A stretch of DNA of 64,000 bases, from contig JAGGNK010006604.1 of assembly GCA_017590115.1 (NCBI GenBank), positions 62,001 through 126,000 on the forward strand. Direction: 5' to 3'. Under the pieces are notes generated by a model. It did no database searches. It was not told the origin of the DNA and saw nothing but the letters and a program-made list of their open reading frames with translations. Position 1 is the first letter of the stretch, and every line of letters begins with the position of its first letter. The position numbers and the translations under genes are program-made. Shown here piece after piece: positions 43,428-54,090 of the stretch. Source of the DNA: Montifringilla adamsi (taxonomy: Eukaryota; Chordata; Aves; Passeriformes; Passeridae).

Positions 43428-43566
43428 CTGGGGAGGGGTCCCAGGGATGGATAGAGAAGGGTCCCGGGGATGGATGGAGAAGGGTCCCGCGTCTGGGTGA
43501 GGAAGGGTCCCAGGGATGGATGGGGAGGGGTCCCAGGGATGGATGGGAAGGGTCCCGGGGCTGGCA
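43428..43566. repeat. 22-25 bp G-rich array, about 6 copies
   Basis: GGGTCCCAGGGATGGATGGG and relatives: GGGTCCCGGGGATGGATGGA, GGGTCCCGCGTCTGGGTGAG. It has multiple G3 runs on the plus strand. Confidence 0.9.
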
Positions 43567-43667
43567 CTGTCCTTCCCCTGCCATCACTGCTCCTCACACC
43601 CCCTGGTGCCGCATGAAAGGAGCTGTGCCTTGGGGAAGAAGCACAGCCCAGGAACTCCAGGGCAGGG

Positions 43668-43847
43668 GCAGGATTCCAGCCCACACCTACAGAGCAGTGC
43701 CCGTAGAGGGGAGCAGGATTCCAGCCCAGATCCACAGAGCAGTGCCCGCAGAGGGGAGCAGGATTCCAGCCCAGATCCACAGAGCAGTGCCCGCAGAGGG
43801 GAGCAGGATTCCAGCCCAGATCCACAGAGCAGTGCCCGCAGAGGGGA
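43668..43847. repeat. 45-bp minisatellite, 4 copies
   Basis: GCAGGATTCCAGCCCAGATC, CACAGAGCAGTGCCCGCAGA, GGGGA; starts at 43668, 43713, 43758 and 43803. The first unit has CACACCTACAG and CCCGTAG. Confidence 0.95.
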
Positions 43848-44193
43848 GCAGCTCACCGAGCTCTCCCTGCCCTCCAGGCAGAGCAGGGCTCAGGCATGGG
43901 GTGCCTCTGTGTCCCAGCACGGCCCTGAGCCCCTCAAACCAGAAACCTCAGCCCACGCTCAGAGCAACCTCCAGAGTCATCCAGGCCAGCCTTTTGAGGA
44001 GAAGGGATCCAAATGGGGGTTTCCAGTTGCCTCTGACATTAAACCACCCCACTGCTGCCTGAGACAAAGGGCAATTCCCAGCACTGGGGGTTTGGGGGGA
44101 TCAGGGGATGTGCACTCAGAGAAGGAGGAACCACCTTCCCAAGCAACATTCCACCCACAACCCAACCAAACAAAACCCCATTGCACAACAAAC

Positions 44194-44366
44194 ATTCCTG
44201 GATTACCCAAACAAACAAACCCCCATTGCACAACCCAAACAGACATTCCTGGATTACCCAAACAAACAAACCCCCATTGCACAACCCAAACAGACATTCC
44301 TGGATTACCCAAACAAACAAACCCCCATTGCACAACCCAAACAGACATTCCTGGATTACCCAAAGA
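44194..44366. repeat. 51-bp minisatellite, 3.4 copies
   Basis: ATTCCTGGATTACCCAAACA, AACAAACCCCCATTGCACAA, CCCAAACAGAC; starts at 44194, 44245, 44296 and 44347. The copies are essentially identical. Confidence 0.95.
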
Positions 44367-44399
44367 AACCTTCACCAACTGCCTTTCTAAAGGAACAGT

Positions 44400-45385
44400 C
44401 CTGACTGACCACCCAAACAAACACTGACCACTTAAACATTGAACACTTAAATAATCCTTAAACACCAAAAAAAAAAAAAAAGCACTGACCACTTTAACAG
44501 TCACTTAAACAATCCTTAAACACACTGAGCACTTAAACATTGAACACTTAAACAATTATTGAACACCCAAACTAACACTGGGCACCTAAACACTGAACAC
44601 CAAAACAAACACTGAGAACCTGAACACAGAGCACCTAAACAAACATTGGGCACTTAAAAAATCCTTGAGCACCTAAGCAAACATGGAGCACTTAAACAAT
44701 CATTGAACACCCAACACTAGCACCTAAACAAACACTGAGCACCCAAACAAACATGGAGCACTGAAACACTGAGCACCAAAAAATCACTGAGCACTTAAAC
44801 AAACACTGAGCACCCAAACATTCAGCACTTAAACACTTAAACAAACACTGAGCACTTAAACAGTGTTGAACACCCAAACAGTGAGCACCTAAACACTGAG
44901 CACCTATACAAACACTGAGCACTTAACATATGGGGCACTTAAACGTTGAGCACTTAAACAATCGTTGACCACGTAAACAATCATTGAGCACCTAAACAAA
45001 CATTAGCACCTAAACACTGAGCACCTAAATGATCATTGAGCACTTAAACAAACACCGAACACCCAAACATTCACCACTTAAACACAGAATACCCAAACAA
45101 ACATGGAGCACTTAAATATTGAGCAGCTAAACATTGAGCACGTAAACAAACCTTGAGCACTTAAACAATCCTTGAGCACCTAAACAACCACTGAGCACTT
45201 AAACAAACCTGGAGCACCTAAACAACCATTGAGCACTTAAACAAACATTGAGCACTTAAACAAACATTGAGCACCTAAACAATCCTTGGGCACCTAAACA
45301 ACCACTGAGCACTTAAACAAACATTGAGCACCTAAACATTGAGTGCTTAAACACTGATCACCTAAACAATCACTGAGCTCCCAAA
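44400..45385. repeat. Large degenerate array of an 18-20 bp unit, about 50 copies
   Basis: Unit TGAGCACTTAAACAAACAT with many variants (CACCTAAACAATCATTGAG, CACGTAAACAAACCTTGAG, GAACACCCAAACATT). It is AT-rich, plus strand low in G, and stop-containing. A short A-tract (44469-44482) interrupts it. The AAACAAAC word also occurs in the 51-bp array before it. Confidence 0.92.
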
Positions 45386-45929
45386 ACCCCCTCACTGCTA
45401 CCCAAACTGCCTCTGTCTGTGTGTAACAGGTTTGGGAACTCCTGGGAAAGCCACTGGTGCCCCTGGAGTCCCTTCCCAGGCGACTCCCCTTCCTGCACTG
45501 CTCTCAGGCACTGACAACATTTGCACCAGGGGGCTGCTCTGGAGCCGTTTCCTTGAGCACTTCACATATAAACAGCTTTTTAATAGCAACAACCAGTGGG
45601 AATCTCTTTCCTCTTTCTGTTTTCCCTTTGAAGAAAGCATGCCCAGTCTCCTTATTCATGTTCAAAGTAAGTTGGCTGTTCATTTTACTTGGAGAAGAGA
45701 GGGGAAGATAGAATCCCATCCTTTGAAATGCAGCAATTTCCCTTCAGAACAGACTTTTATAAACTGTATCGATTGCTGATTATTGATAATCTCTGTGTGA
45801 GGTGTGGCAGGATGCTGAGTGTGTTACCAGGTGGGAGCCATGCACTGAAACCACACTGGAAAGCACACAGCAACAAACATGAAAATTCGTATTTACATCA
45901 AATATCTGCAAACTTTTATTTTAGATTAA

Positions 45930-46103
45930 ATCATGGAATAGTTTGGGTTGAAAAAGACCTTAAAGCTCATCCCATTCCTATGGCAGGGACACCTCCCACT
46001 GTGCCAGCTGCTCCAGCCCCAGTGTCCAGCCTGGCCTTGGGCACTGCCAGGGATCCAGGGGCAGCCCCAGCTGCTCTGGGCACCTGTGCCAGCCCTGATA
46101 TTT
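45930..46103 (-). mobile_element. CR1 LINE 3' fragment, left arm of an inverted pair
   Basis: Antisense: AAATCATGGAATAGTTTGGG, GACCTTAAAGCTCATCCCAT, core, GGGGCAGCCCCAGCTGCTCT. It faces a sense copy 30 bp further on. Confidence 0.93.
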
Positions 46104-46134
46104 TAATTTTATGCAAGAGTAAGTGTCAAAGACC

Positions 46135-46500
46135 TTCCTCCAACAATTGGAGAAGGGAAGCTTCAGGGAGACCCAACTGTGGCCTTCCAGGACCTGAAGG
46201 AGCTACAGGACAGATGGGAAGAGGCTGTTCACAAGGGACAAGGAGGGATGGCTCCCACTGCCAGAGGGCAGGGCTGGATGGGAGATTGAGAATGAGGAAT
46301 TGTTCCTGGCAGGGTGGGCAGGGGCTGGGATGGAATTGCCAGAGCAGCTGTGGATGCCCCTGGATCCCTGGCAGTGCCCAAGGCCAGGCTGGACACTGGG
46401 GCTGGAGCACCTGGGACAGTGGCAGTGTCCCTGCCAGGGCAGGGTGGCACTGGGTGGCTCTGAGGTCCCTCCCAACCCAAACCAGTCTGGGATTCTGTGA
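46135..46500 (+). mobile_element. CR1 LINE 3' fragment, long, right arm of an inverted pair
   Basis: Sense: GGGAAGCTTCAGGGAGACCC, AACTGTGGCCTTCCAGGACC, TGTTCACAAGGGACAAGGAG, core, and the terminus CCCAACCCAAACCAGTCTGG GATTCTGTGA. Its last 160-170 bp are complementary to the antisense copy at 45930. Confidence 0.94.
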
Positions 46501-46509
46501 AAATGGCAC

Positions 46510-47310
46510 AAAATTCCCATACAATTTTCCCCTACATTTTCTCAAGTAACCTTGTCTTAATTGTGCTCATATTTCCTGTCTAGAAATTTAATTTCATGTA
46601 GTTCTTTAGTCGTGTGTCAACACATCTCCAATTCCTGTAATATTTGTTCTCCTGCTCTGGATAACCTTGTCAATCTTAATTAGAGCTGAGGGGAGGCAAA
46701 CAGAATTGGCTGCGAGGCTCCAGATGAGATTCCCATTGTTCAATATGCTGCTGGAACATATTCCAGCCTCCTGATGCTCCCAAGCATTTGAAGTGCTGCT
46801 GCCCACTGTGCAGGCACTCATTTGAGCTCTCAGCCCCATTTATTTATTTCGATTGCAGCCCACGGAACATAAAGTAACACATTTCTAAGATTCTGCCTGC
46901 CCTTGACAAATAATTAAAACTGCAATTCCTCCAGTTCTCAGAGAGCACCAGCACATCCCAAACTTTCTTCTGCAAATACCTCACCAGTGTCACAGGATAG
47001 GACTGGGCAGAGAGGAGAAAATACTGAGCAACCAGAGAAGCCATTTTCCAACCTCTGCAGTGTTTTATAGGGCTTAACCATTGCCTATGGTTTTCTTTCA
47101 TTAAAGGGCACTCAGAATTCATAATTAAGATTAAAATTCAGGAATGCCACGCTAAGAATCCTTATCTTAATTCTTATCAAGCTTTGCAATGGTCCTCCCC
47201 ACAACCCCTGTGCTGCTTATCCCTCCTGGCATTCCCTGATGGACCTGGGGGTTCCTGCAGCTCTCCAGGCTCTGCTGGCACCATTCCCCTCTGGAAGGCC
47301 AGGTAACAAC
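46510..47310. other. Unique intron, no feature seen
   Basis: Moderately AT-rich at 46510-46720 and 47080-47190. No gene, RNA or repeat recognised. Confidence 0.3.
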
Positions 47311-47314
47311 CTAA

Positions 47315-47515
47315 CACTCCTGGTTTTAGCCAGCAAACCCTTCCTCCTTGCAGCAGCCCTGCCTAAAACTCCTGGTTTTAGCCAGCAAACCCTTCCTCCT
47401 TGCAGCAGCCCTGCCTAAAACTCCTTGGTTTTAGCCAGCAAACCCTTCTTGCAGCAGCCTGGCCTAACACTCCTGGTTTTAGCCAGCAAACCCTTCCTCC
47501 TTGCAGCAGCCTGCC
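47315..47515. repeat. About 52-bp minisatellite, 4 copies
   Basis: CTCCTGGTTTTAGCCAGCAA, ACCCTTCCTCCTTGCAGCAG, CCCTGCCTAAAA. The third unit has lost CCTCC and gained a T (CTCCTTGG). Confidence 0.93.
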
Positions 47516-47639
47516 ACAGCCCCACGCACCCAGAATTCCCACATCAGAATTCCCACATCCAAGGTGCCCCAGGAGTGACAAACCCCAGCTGAGGAGGTTC
47601 CCGAGGGAGCAGGGCGGCACATCCTGTGAATATTTAGCG

Positions 47640-48120
47640 GGTTTTGAAGTGCTTTGAATTTGCAGCAAGTATTTTGCAGTTGCAAACAAATTTTGTAGAG
47701 ATTAATCAGAGGAATTAGGGAAATAGCTGAGAGGCTCCTGCCGTGACGGGATCCAGCCACCAGGTGATGGCAGGGCTGGAAAAGCCAAATGCTGAGGAAG
47801 TTTCTGTGACTTTAAAGGCTTTATAGACTTGGTTCCCAAGGGAATGGCTCTGCACAAATCATATTTGCATAATGCAGCCTGGGAAGTGTGGCTGGAGTGC
47901 TTTCATCTCATTTTCATGAGGTAACTTGGGTGAGCAGAAGCTCCTATCCCTTGAAAAAAGATGGTTCAGAAAAATTAAGGAAAAAACTGTCTTAGTTCAA
48001 GCTTCCCTAAGGCAGATTCAAGTGGAGGAATCTGGACTTATTTAGCAAATGATGAAGGCTGAATTTCATATTCAGACATTGTGGTACTGGTAATTATCAA
48101 GGATTTGCTGAGAGGCCAGG
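47640..48120. other. Unique intron, AT-rich
   Basis: Contains TTGCAGTTGCAAACAAATTT, AATCATATTTGCATAATGCAG (octamer-like ATTTGCAT) and TCTCATTTTCATGAGG. No repeat. Weak candidate for a conserved block. Confidence 0.3.
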
Positions 48121-48344
48121 CTCTCCCTCTCCCTCTAAACCCCAGGATATGAATGGGGGGAAAGCAGTTTTCCTCAGCAATTAACCTTTTCCCACATGGG
48201 TAAGGAATGGATGAACTGTTGTCTGTGTGATTCCCAGCCCTCTGTTCAAACCCACTGGGAAAATCCCAGTCTGCCGTGGGTTATCCCATCTGTGCAGCTC
48301 TGACTGCTGGCACCAGCACTGCTGTGTCCCGTGGGAATGGCCAA

Positions 48345-48455
48345 AACCACAAAATCCAGAGTGGTGTGGTTTGGGAGGGACTGCACAGCCCAGCCAGTGC
48401 CACCCCTGCCATGGGCAGGGACACTGCCACCGTGCCAGCCCCTGGGTCCCTCATC
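48345..48455 (-). mobile_element. CR1 LINE, 3' part of a split copy
   Basis: Antisense: CAGAGTGGTGTGGTTTGGGA, GTGCCACCCCTGCCATGGGC, GGGACACTGCCACCGTGCCA. It stops where the 46-bp array starts. The rest of a CR1 in the same orientation resumes at 50232. Confidence 0.85.
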
Positions 48456-48630
48456 CCCCTGGACCATTCCCAGGGTGCTCCAGCCCCTGGATCCCTCATC
48501 CCCCTGGACCAGTCCCAGGGTGCTCCAGCCCCTGGATCCCTCTCATCCCCCTGGACCAGTCCCAGGGTGCTCCAGCCCCTGGATCCCTCTCATCCCTCTG
48601 GACCATTCCCAGGATGTTCCCAGCCCCAGA

Positions 48631-49020
48631 GTTATGGTTGAGTTGTTGGGGGCTCCTGGGATGAGGGAAGAGAGGAGAATCTTGACTCCATGTTTCAGAA
48701 GTCTGATTTATTATATTATGATATATACTAAAGCTATACTAAAAGAATAGAGAGAAAAGGATTTATCAGAAGGCTAGAAAGGAGAGGAATGATAACAAAA
48801 GCTCGTGACTCTCAGAGTCCGACGCAGCTGCATCTTTGATTGGTTATTAAGTAGAAACAACCAACATGAACCAATCCCAGATGCACCTGTTGGTAAACAA
48901 TGTCCAGACCACATTCCACAGCCATCAGACAGTTATTGTTTACATTTCTTTTCTGAGGCTTCTCAGCTAGAATAGGAGAAAAATCCTAGCAAAGGATTTT
49001 TAATAAAATATCATAACTAC
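48631..49020 (-). mobile_element. Solo LTR, passerine ERV type, copy 1 in array
   Basis: On the minus strand it runs from TGTAGTTATGATATTTTATT (49020 down) to CCAGGAGCCCCCAACA (48643), i.e. TG...CA ends. It has inverted CCAAT boxes (GGGATTGGTTC, AACCAATCAAAG) in the U3 part and an AATAAA near 48708. About 12 further bases (48631-48642) before the array may belong to it. A GAGT word on both sides is a weak candidate target-site duplication. No viral gene is present. Confidence 0.85.
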
Positions 49021-49399
49021 ACGGAGTCCCTCTCATCTCTCCGGACCAGTCCCAGGGTGTTCCAGCCCAGGGTCCCTCTCATCCCCCTGGACCAGTCCCA
49101 GGGTGCTCCAGCCCAGGATCCCTCTCATCCCCCTGGACCAGTCCCAGGGTGTTCCAGCCCAGAGTCCCTCTCATCCCTCTGGACCAGTCCCAGGGTGTTC
49201 CCAGCCCAGGGTCCCTCTCATCCCTCTGGACCAGTCCCAGGGTGTTCACAGCCCAGGGTCCCTCTCATCTCCCTGGACCAGTCCCAGGGTGTTCCCGCCC
49301 CTGGGTCCCTCTCATCCCCCTGGACCAGTCCCAGGGTGCTCCAGCCCCTGGATCCCTCTCATCCCTCTGGACCATTCCCAGGATGTTCCCAGCCCCAGA

Positions 49400-49789
49400 G
49401 TTATGGTTGAGTTGTTGGGGGCTCCTGGGATGAGGGAAGAGAGGAGAATCTTGACTCCATGTTTCAGAAGTCTGATTTATTATATTATGATATATACTAA
49501 AGCTATACTAAAAGAATAGAGAGAAAAGGATTTATCAGAAGGCTAGAAAGGAGAGGAATGATAACAAAAGCTCGTGACTCTCAGAGTCCGACGCAGCTGC
49601 ATCTTTGATTGGTTATTAAGTAGAAACAACCAACATGAACCAATCCCAGATGCACCTGTTGGTAAACAATGTCCAGACCACATTCCACAGCCATCAGACA
49701 GTTATTGTTTACATTTCTTTTCTGAGGCTTCTCAGCTAGAATAGGAGAAAAATCCTAGCAAAGGATTTTTAATAAAATATCATAACTAC
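49400..49789 (-). mobile_element. Solo LTR, passerine ERV type, copy 2 in array
   Basis: By eye identical to 48631-49020, at a distance of exactly 769 bp, with identical array sequence continuing to about 49225/49994 and diverging after. This is a duplicated block, not the two LTRs of a provirus, because the sequence between them is the host minisatellite. Confidence 0.9.
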
Positions 49790-50231
49790 ACGGAGTCCCT
49801 CTCATCTCTCCGGACCAGTCCCAGGGTGTTCCAGCCCAGGGTCCCTCTCATCCCCCTGGACCAGTCCCAGGGTGCTCCAGCCCAGGATCCCTCTCATCCC
49901 CCTGGACCAGTCCCAGGGTGTTCCAGCCCAGAGTCCCTCTCATCCCTCTGGACCAGTCCCAGGGTGTTCCCAGCCCAGGGTCCCTCTCATCCCTCTGGAC
50001 CAGTCCCAGGGTGTTCCAGCCCAGAGTCCCTCTCATCCCTCTGGACCAGTCCCAGGGTGTTCCCAGCCCAGGGTCCCTCTCATCCCCCTGGACCAGTCCC
50101 AGGGTGTTCCCAGCCCAGGGTCCCTCTCATCCCCCTGGACCAGTCCCAGGGTGCTCCAGCCCAGGGTCCCTCTCATCCCTCTGGACCAGTCCCAGGGTGT
50201 TCCCAGCCCAGGATCCCTCTCATCCCTCCTG

Positions 50232-50335
50232 GAGCCCCTTCAGGCGCTGCGGAGCAGCACCCAGCTCCCCTGGGAGCCTCCTCCTCTCCAGGCTGAGCAA
50301 GCCCAGCCCTGCCAGCCTTTCCCTGGCTCAGTTTC
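50232..50335 (-). mobile_element. CR1 LINE, 5' part of a split copy
   Basis: Antisense: CTGGAGCCCCTTCAGGCGCT, CCTCCTCTCCAGGCTGAGCA, AGCCCAGCCCTGCCAGCC. It corresponds to the deeper region of CR1 and has the same orientation as the fragment at 48345. Confidence 0.8.
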
Positions 50336-51129
50336 ACACCCAGCGTGTCTCAGTGGCAGCGCAGAGGTGGCACCGTGCTGGCACTGTGCTCAGAGCAGCC
50401 AGAGCCAGGCTTTGCTCCCTGTTTGCCCCTTCCCAGAGCCCTGTGCCCCGGCAGGGCCAGCTCCCTGCCCAGCAGCTGCCCTGCCCTGCCCCTGCAGTAT
50501 CCATTTCCACAGCCAGCTCTGTAAACACCAATATTTCTGCACCCTGAGCAGGTGAAGGCAGTGGAACACACCCAAACAGGGGTCAGGCTGCACAGAGCCA
50601 AGCGGGTTTAATGGAAAAAGAGCTCGGGAGGGGACGGTCAGCAGGGAGGGCAGGAACTGGCACACCCTGGGGCCGTGCCCAGCCTGGGACAGCAGTGACT
50701 GAGGCAGGGGCAGCAGGGCAGCCACCAGCATGGAGCTGGCTCTGGGTTTCTCTTTTTGGGTTATTTTCACTAAATCCTCCTCCCCTGGCAGTGACAAAGA
50801 GCCTGTCTTGGGCTCACTTGGTAACAGTTTGTGATTTTGTGGGATTGCAAAATCTTACAGCAGGAAGAACTTAGCGTGGTGTGTGGTTTGTTGCCTGGCT
50901 GCCCCTCGCTCCACTGGCCACAGAGGATCTCCTGAGAGGGAAGGCTCCTCTCAGCATTTCCCATCAATACCCCTTTCCACAGCAGCTCTAATGCAGAGCT
51001 ATGGCAAACCCACATTTTGTTATTGTTTCCTCACGCAGACATCACCCAGATCAGCAAATGTTGAACAGCTGAGAGGAGGGAGGTTGGAGGCTCAGTCACT
51101 CCCCCTGTGCTTTTTGTTTGGTTGATGGT

Positions 51130-51910
51130 TTTAGGTAGGTTACTCATTAAACTTTTCATGAACTGGCAGCTCAGATGCAAAAAGCTGCGGAATGCCAGAT
51201 TCTGGAAATTTCCAGTAATTTTTCATTAAGCCACAGAGTTAAAATTATTTTCTCTGGGGGACTGTTTCTTCTCCAGAAAAGACAACACAACCTGCCTGGT
51301 GAAGTCCCGCTGCCTTTCTGAGACTCACATTGCTCCAGACCCCTCCTCCAGTGTTCCCTCGCCTGAAGACTGACTCTGGATCTTTCTAATTTTATTTTTA
51401 AAATAATTTTCATGTGCCAAAAGTGATGTGACTTAAGAGCTCTGAAAGAGAAACCCGGCAGTCTGCCAATGTGAGCAGAAAAAGCTCCTTTTTTAGAAGC
51501 AAACACACCTCAGCCAGGTGTGCCATTATTAGCTCTGCCATTAATTATGCCATTTTTAAAATTTAAACCCTTTCCCAACTACCTCACACATATCTGAGAT
51601 AAAATATTCAAATGCATTCAGTGTCTCTAAAAGGGTAAATTCAGCTGTGAAACAGATTTCCATTTTCCTAATGCTTTCTGGCACTTGCTGCTGTCCAGTT
51701 ACATTAGTCTGTAAAAATGTTTCCAGATTTATCAGCCCCAAGTCCGTGCCAAACCAAATGTGAATTTATAATTCTGGGTAAATAAGTCCTGCACAAAAAC
51801 TGCCTCAAGAACTAATAATTTGTAAATAGAAAGCTGATACGTTTTAAATGCCTGCAGTCACAACACTGCACCCAAAAATGTGATGGATCAAGGGGGAAAA
51901 AAAAGTCTTT
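51130..51910. other. Unique intron, AT-rich
   Basis: Contains AATTTTATTTTTAAAATAAT, GCCATTATTAGCTCTGCCAT, TAATTATGCCATTTTT and AGAACTAATAATTTG. No repeat or gene recognised. Confidence 0.3.
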
Positions 51911-52352
51911 TCAGGTAAATTCTTGACAAGAATAATAGCTTATACTTGTTCCCCGTTCTGCACAGGATCCTGACAGAGAAGGCGAGGACATTTCAGACAC
52001 ATTATGCATTTTGACACTAAGTAACTGGCAATTAGCTGAAGTACATAATTGCATCCTAATGCGGCAAAGGAGAAAATAACAAAAAAGCCTGGGAAAAGGG
52101 TTATACAACTGAGGGGTTGATGACAGCTAAAACCTACAACAAACCCAAACAAAATCTGGGAGAAAACGAAGGGTAAAAACACAGCCCTAGGCTCTGGAAT
52201 GACTCATTCCAGGCTGAAAGGGAAGGTGGGTGCCAGCACCTGCATCCTCCTCCAGCCAGGAGCCCCAGGAGCAGCTTCCAGGTGGGCTCAGGGTGATCCC
52301 TTCAGCTCCGGTCTTGGAATTGCGATGATGATTAATTAATATAATTGCAAAC

Positions 52353-52442
52353 AGGGTGCCCAGAGCAGCTGGGGCTGCCCCTGGATCCCTGGCAGTGCCC
52401 AAGGCCAGGCTGGACACTGGGGCTGGAGCACCTGGCGGGAGA
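52353..52442 (+). mobile_element. CR1 LINE core fragment
   Basis: Sense: TGCCCAGAGCAGCTGGGGCT, GCCCCTGGATCCCTGGCAGT, ending GGGGCTGGAGCACCTGG. The 3' terminus is absent. Confidence 0.88.
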
Positions 52443-53224
52443 GGCTCCTGTGGGGCTGGTAGAGCCTGGAAGGTGTGGATGGGAAATCCCTGTTCCCCCT
52501 TATCCCTCCAGGACAGGGACACAAATATCCCAGCCTTGACTGTGCTTCTGAATTCCAGAATTAAACCCAGAATATTTTCATCTGGCCCCAGAGCCTTCTG
52601 GATTTAAATTTACCCAGGAATTCTGGGATCTGTTTCTCTACCCAGCAAAAGACTTGCACACATTCCTCCCTTTGCCCCAGAATTTCCAGCTCAGGAATCC
52701 TGGTAGCTGCACAGATTTGCCTTGGTGGGAGGCTGTGAGTTGGCCACTGGCAAGAGCAGCAGATGCTGCAATATTAAAACTCTCATTTGAGTGGTAATTG
52801 TGCTCAATAGTCACAGCTTGCTCCTTATAGATCATTTGTTAAAAACACATTAATAATGCAAATGGAGTCCTGGCCAGGCCCTGAGCAGCTGTGCAGCCAT
52901 CCCAGACAGGGCAGAGCTTCCTCTGAAGGCACCCACTTCAAAATGGTCAGGGAAAGAGCAGGTTTGTAAAATAATCCTCTAAATCACTGTGTGCCTGGAA
53001 AATCCGTGAGCTGCCTCCTGCCAGTGCTCCATGGCTTTGGGAATGGGAGAACTGGGAAGGGGAGGGATGTCCCTGCCAGGAAGAGAGAGAGGAGAGACTC
53101 CATGGAGTCCTCCTGAAGCAGGACTGGCACACACAGAGCAAAAAGAAAAGTTGAGATGAGTTCCTCTGTGCCTTTTCAGCATTGCTTGCAGAGGCAGCTG
53201 CTGCTTGTTACTGAGATCCAAACT

Positions 53225-53640
53225 AGAGTAACGTTTTTAATTGTAAAAGTGATAAAGACAATGAATTATAAACGCTTTTAAAGGAATATATTAATGAATG
53301 TGGGGTATGATATAAAATTTAATTAGAATTTTAAGCCTTTAAGGATAAAGTGAATTAACTAAAAGGCTTTATAATGAACTAATATAATACACAAGCCAGA
53401 ATTTAAATAGATTTTGAAGGTCTTTTAGACAGTTCTTGTATGGAAAAGCAGCCATACATGTGTCTAACTTTTTAATTGCTTTGGAACACTGGGAAGGAAT
53501 CGTTGCTGGCTTCATTTTCTTTGAACATAACTTTTATTTATGCATATTTATTCTCGTATTCTAATGCAAATAGAACACTGGAAATTAGGTAGTTATGCAA
53601 ATAAATTGATTGGATTAGGAAAAATCATGGAATGTCCTGA
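53225..53640. promoter_or_regulatory. Very AT-rich, repeat-free block: candidate conserved element
   Basis: GTAACGTTTTTAATTGTAAA, GGAATATATTAATGAATGTG, AAAATTTAATTAGAATTTTA, TATGCATATTTATTCTCG, CTAATGCAAATAG (perfect octamer ATGCAAAT at 53563). It is the lowest-GC stretch of the window. Function is inferred from composition only. Confidence 0.35.
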
Positions 53641-53929
53641 AGGCACCCACAGGGATGGTGGGGCCCAGCCCCTGCCCCTGCCCAGACCCCCAGCCCACGG
53701 TGACCAAACTGACCCCCAGGGTGTCACCTGTGTCCCCTCAGCCCCTCGAGGGGCCGCTCCCAGCTCCAGGGAGAGCTTCCAGTGGGAACAGCCAGATCCA
53801 GCACTCCCCATGCCCAGGGCTCCCTGCCTGCCCTGCCCCAGTGCCCCTTCCAGCCCGTGGCCTTCAGGGAGCCCAGGCAGCTTGGGGAGCACCCACAGCA
53901 CATCCCCCAATGCCCCAGCAGGGAATGGG

Positions 53930-54090
53930 CTGGGTGTGAGGGACCTCAGAGCCACCCAGTGCCACCCCTGCCATGGCAGGGGCACTGCCACTGTCCCAGC
54001 TGCTCCAGCCCCAGTGCCCAGCCTGGCCTTGGGCACTGCCAGGGATGCAGGGGCTGCTCTGGGCACCTGTGCCAGCCAGCTCAGGGGCCC
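53930..54090 (-). mobile_element. CR1 LINE 3' fragment
   Basis: Antisense: GTGTGAGGGACCTCAGAGCC, ACCCAGTGCCACCCCTGCCA, core, ending GGGCACCTGTGCCAGCC. The GGCAGCCACA segment is deleted. Confidence 0.92.

Larger units (their letters stand above)
48456..50231. repeat. 46/47-bp minisatellite in three blocks, interrupted by two LTR copies
   Basis: Unit: CCCTCTCATCCCCCTGGACC, AGTCCCAGGGTGCTCCAGCC, plus CAGGGT or CCTGGAT. Blocks: 48456-48628, 49022-49397, 49791-50231. The unit lengths vary by one or two bases (TTCCAGCCC/TTCCCAGCCC, CTCATCCCTC/CTCATCCCCC). GTGCTCCAGCCCC is also found in the CR1 core, so the unit may have started there. Confidence 0.95.

Noticed and set aside
48631..49789. A provirus with two LTRs
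   Set aside because: The sequence between the two LTR copies is the same host minisatellite that lies outside them, so the LTR was duplicated with the array.
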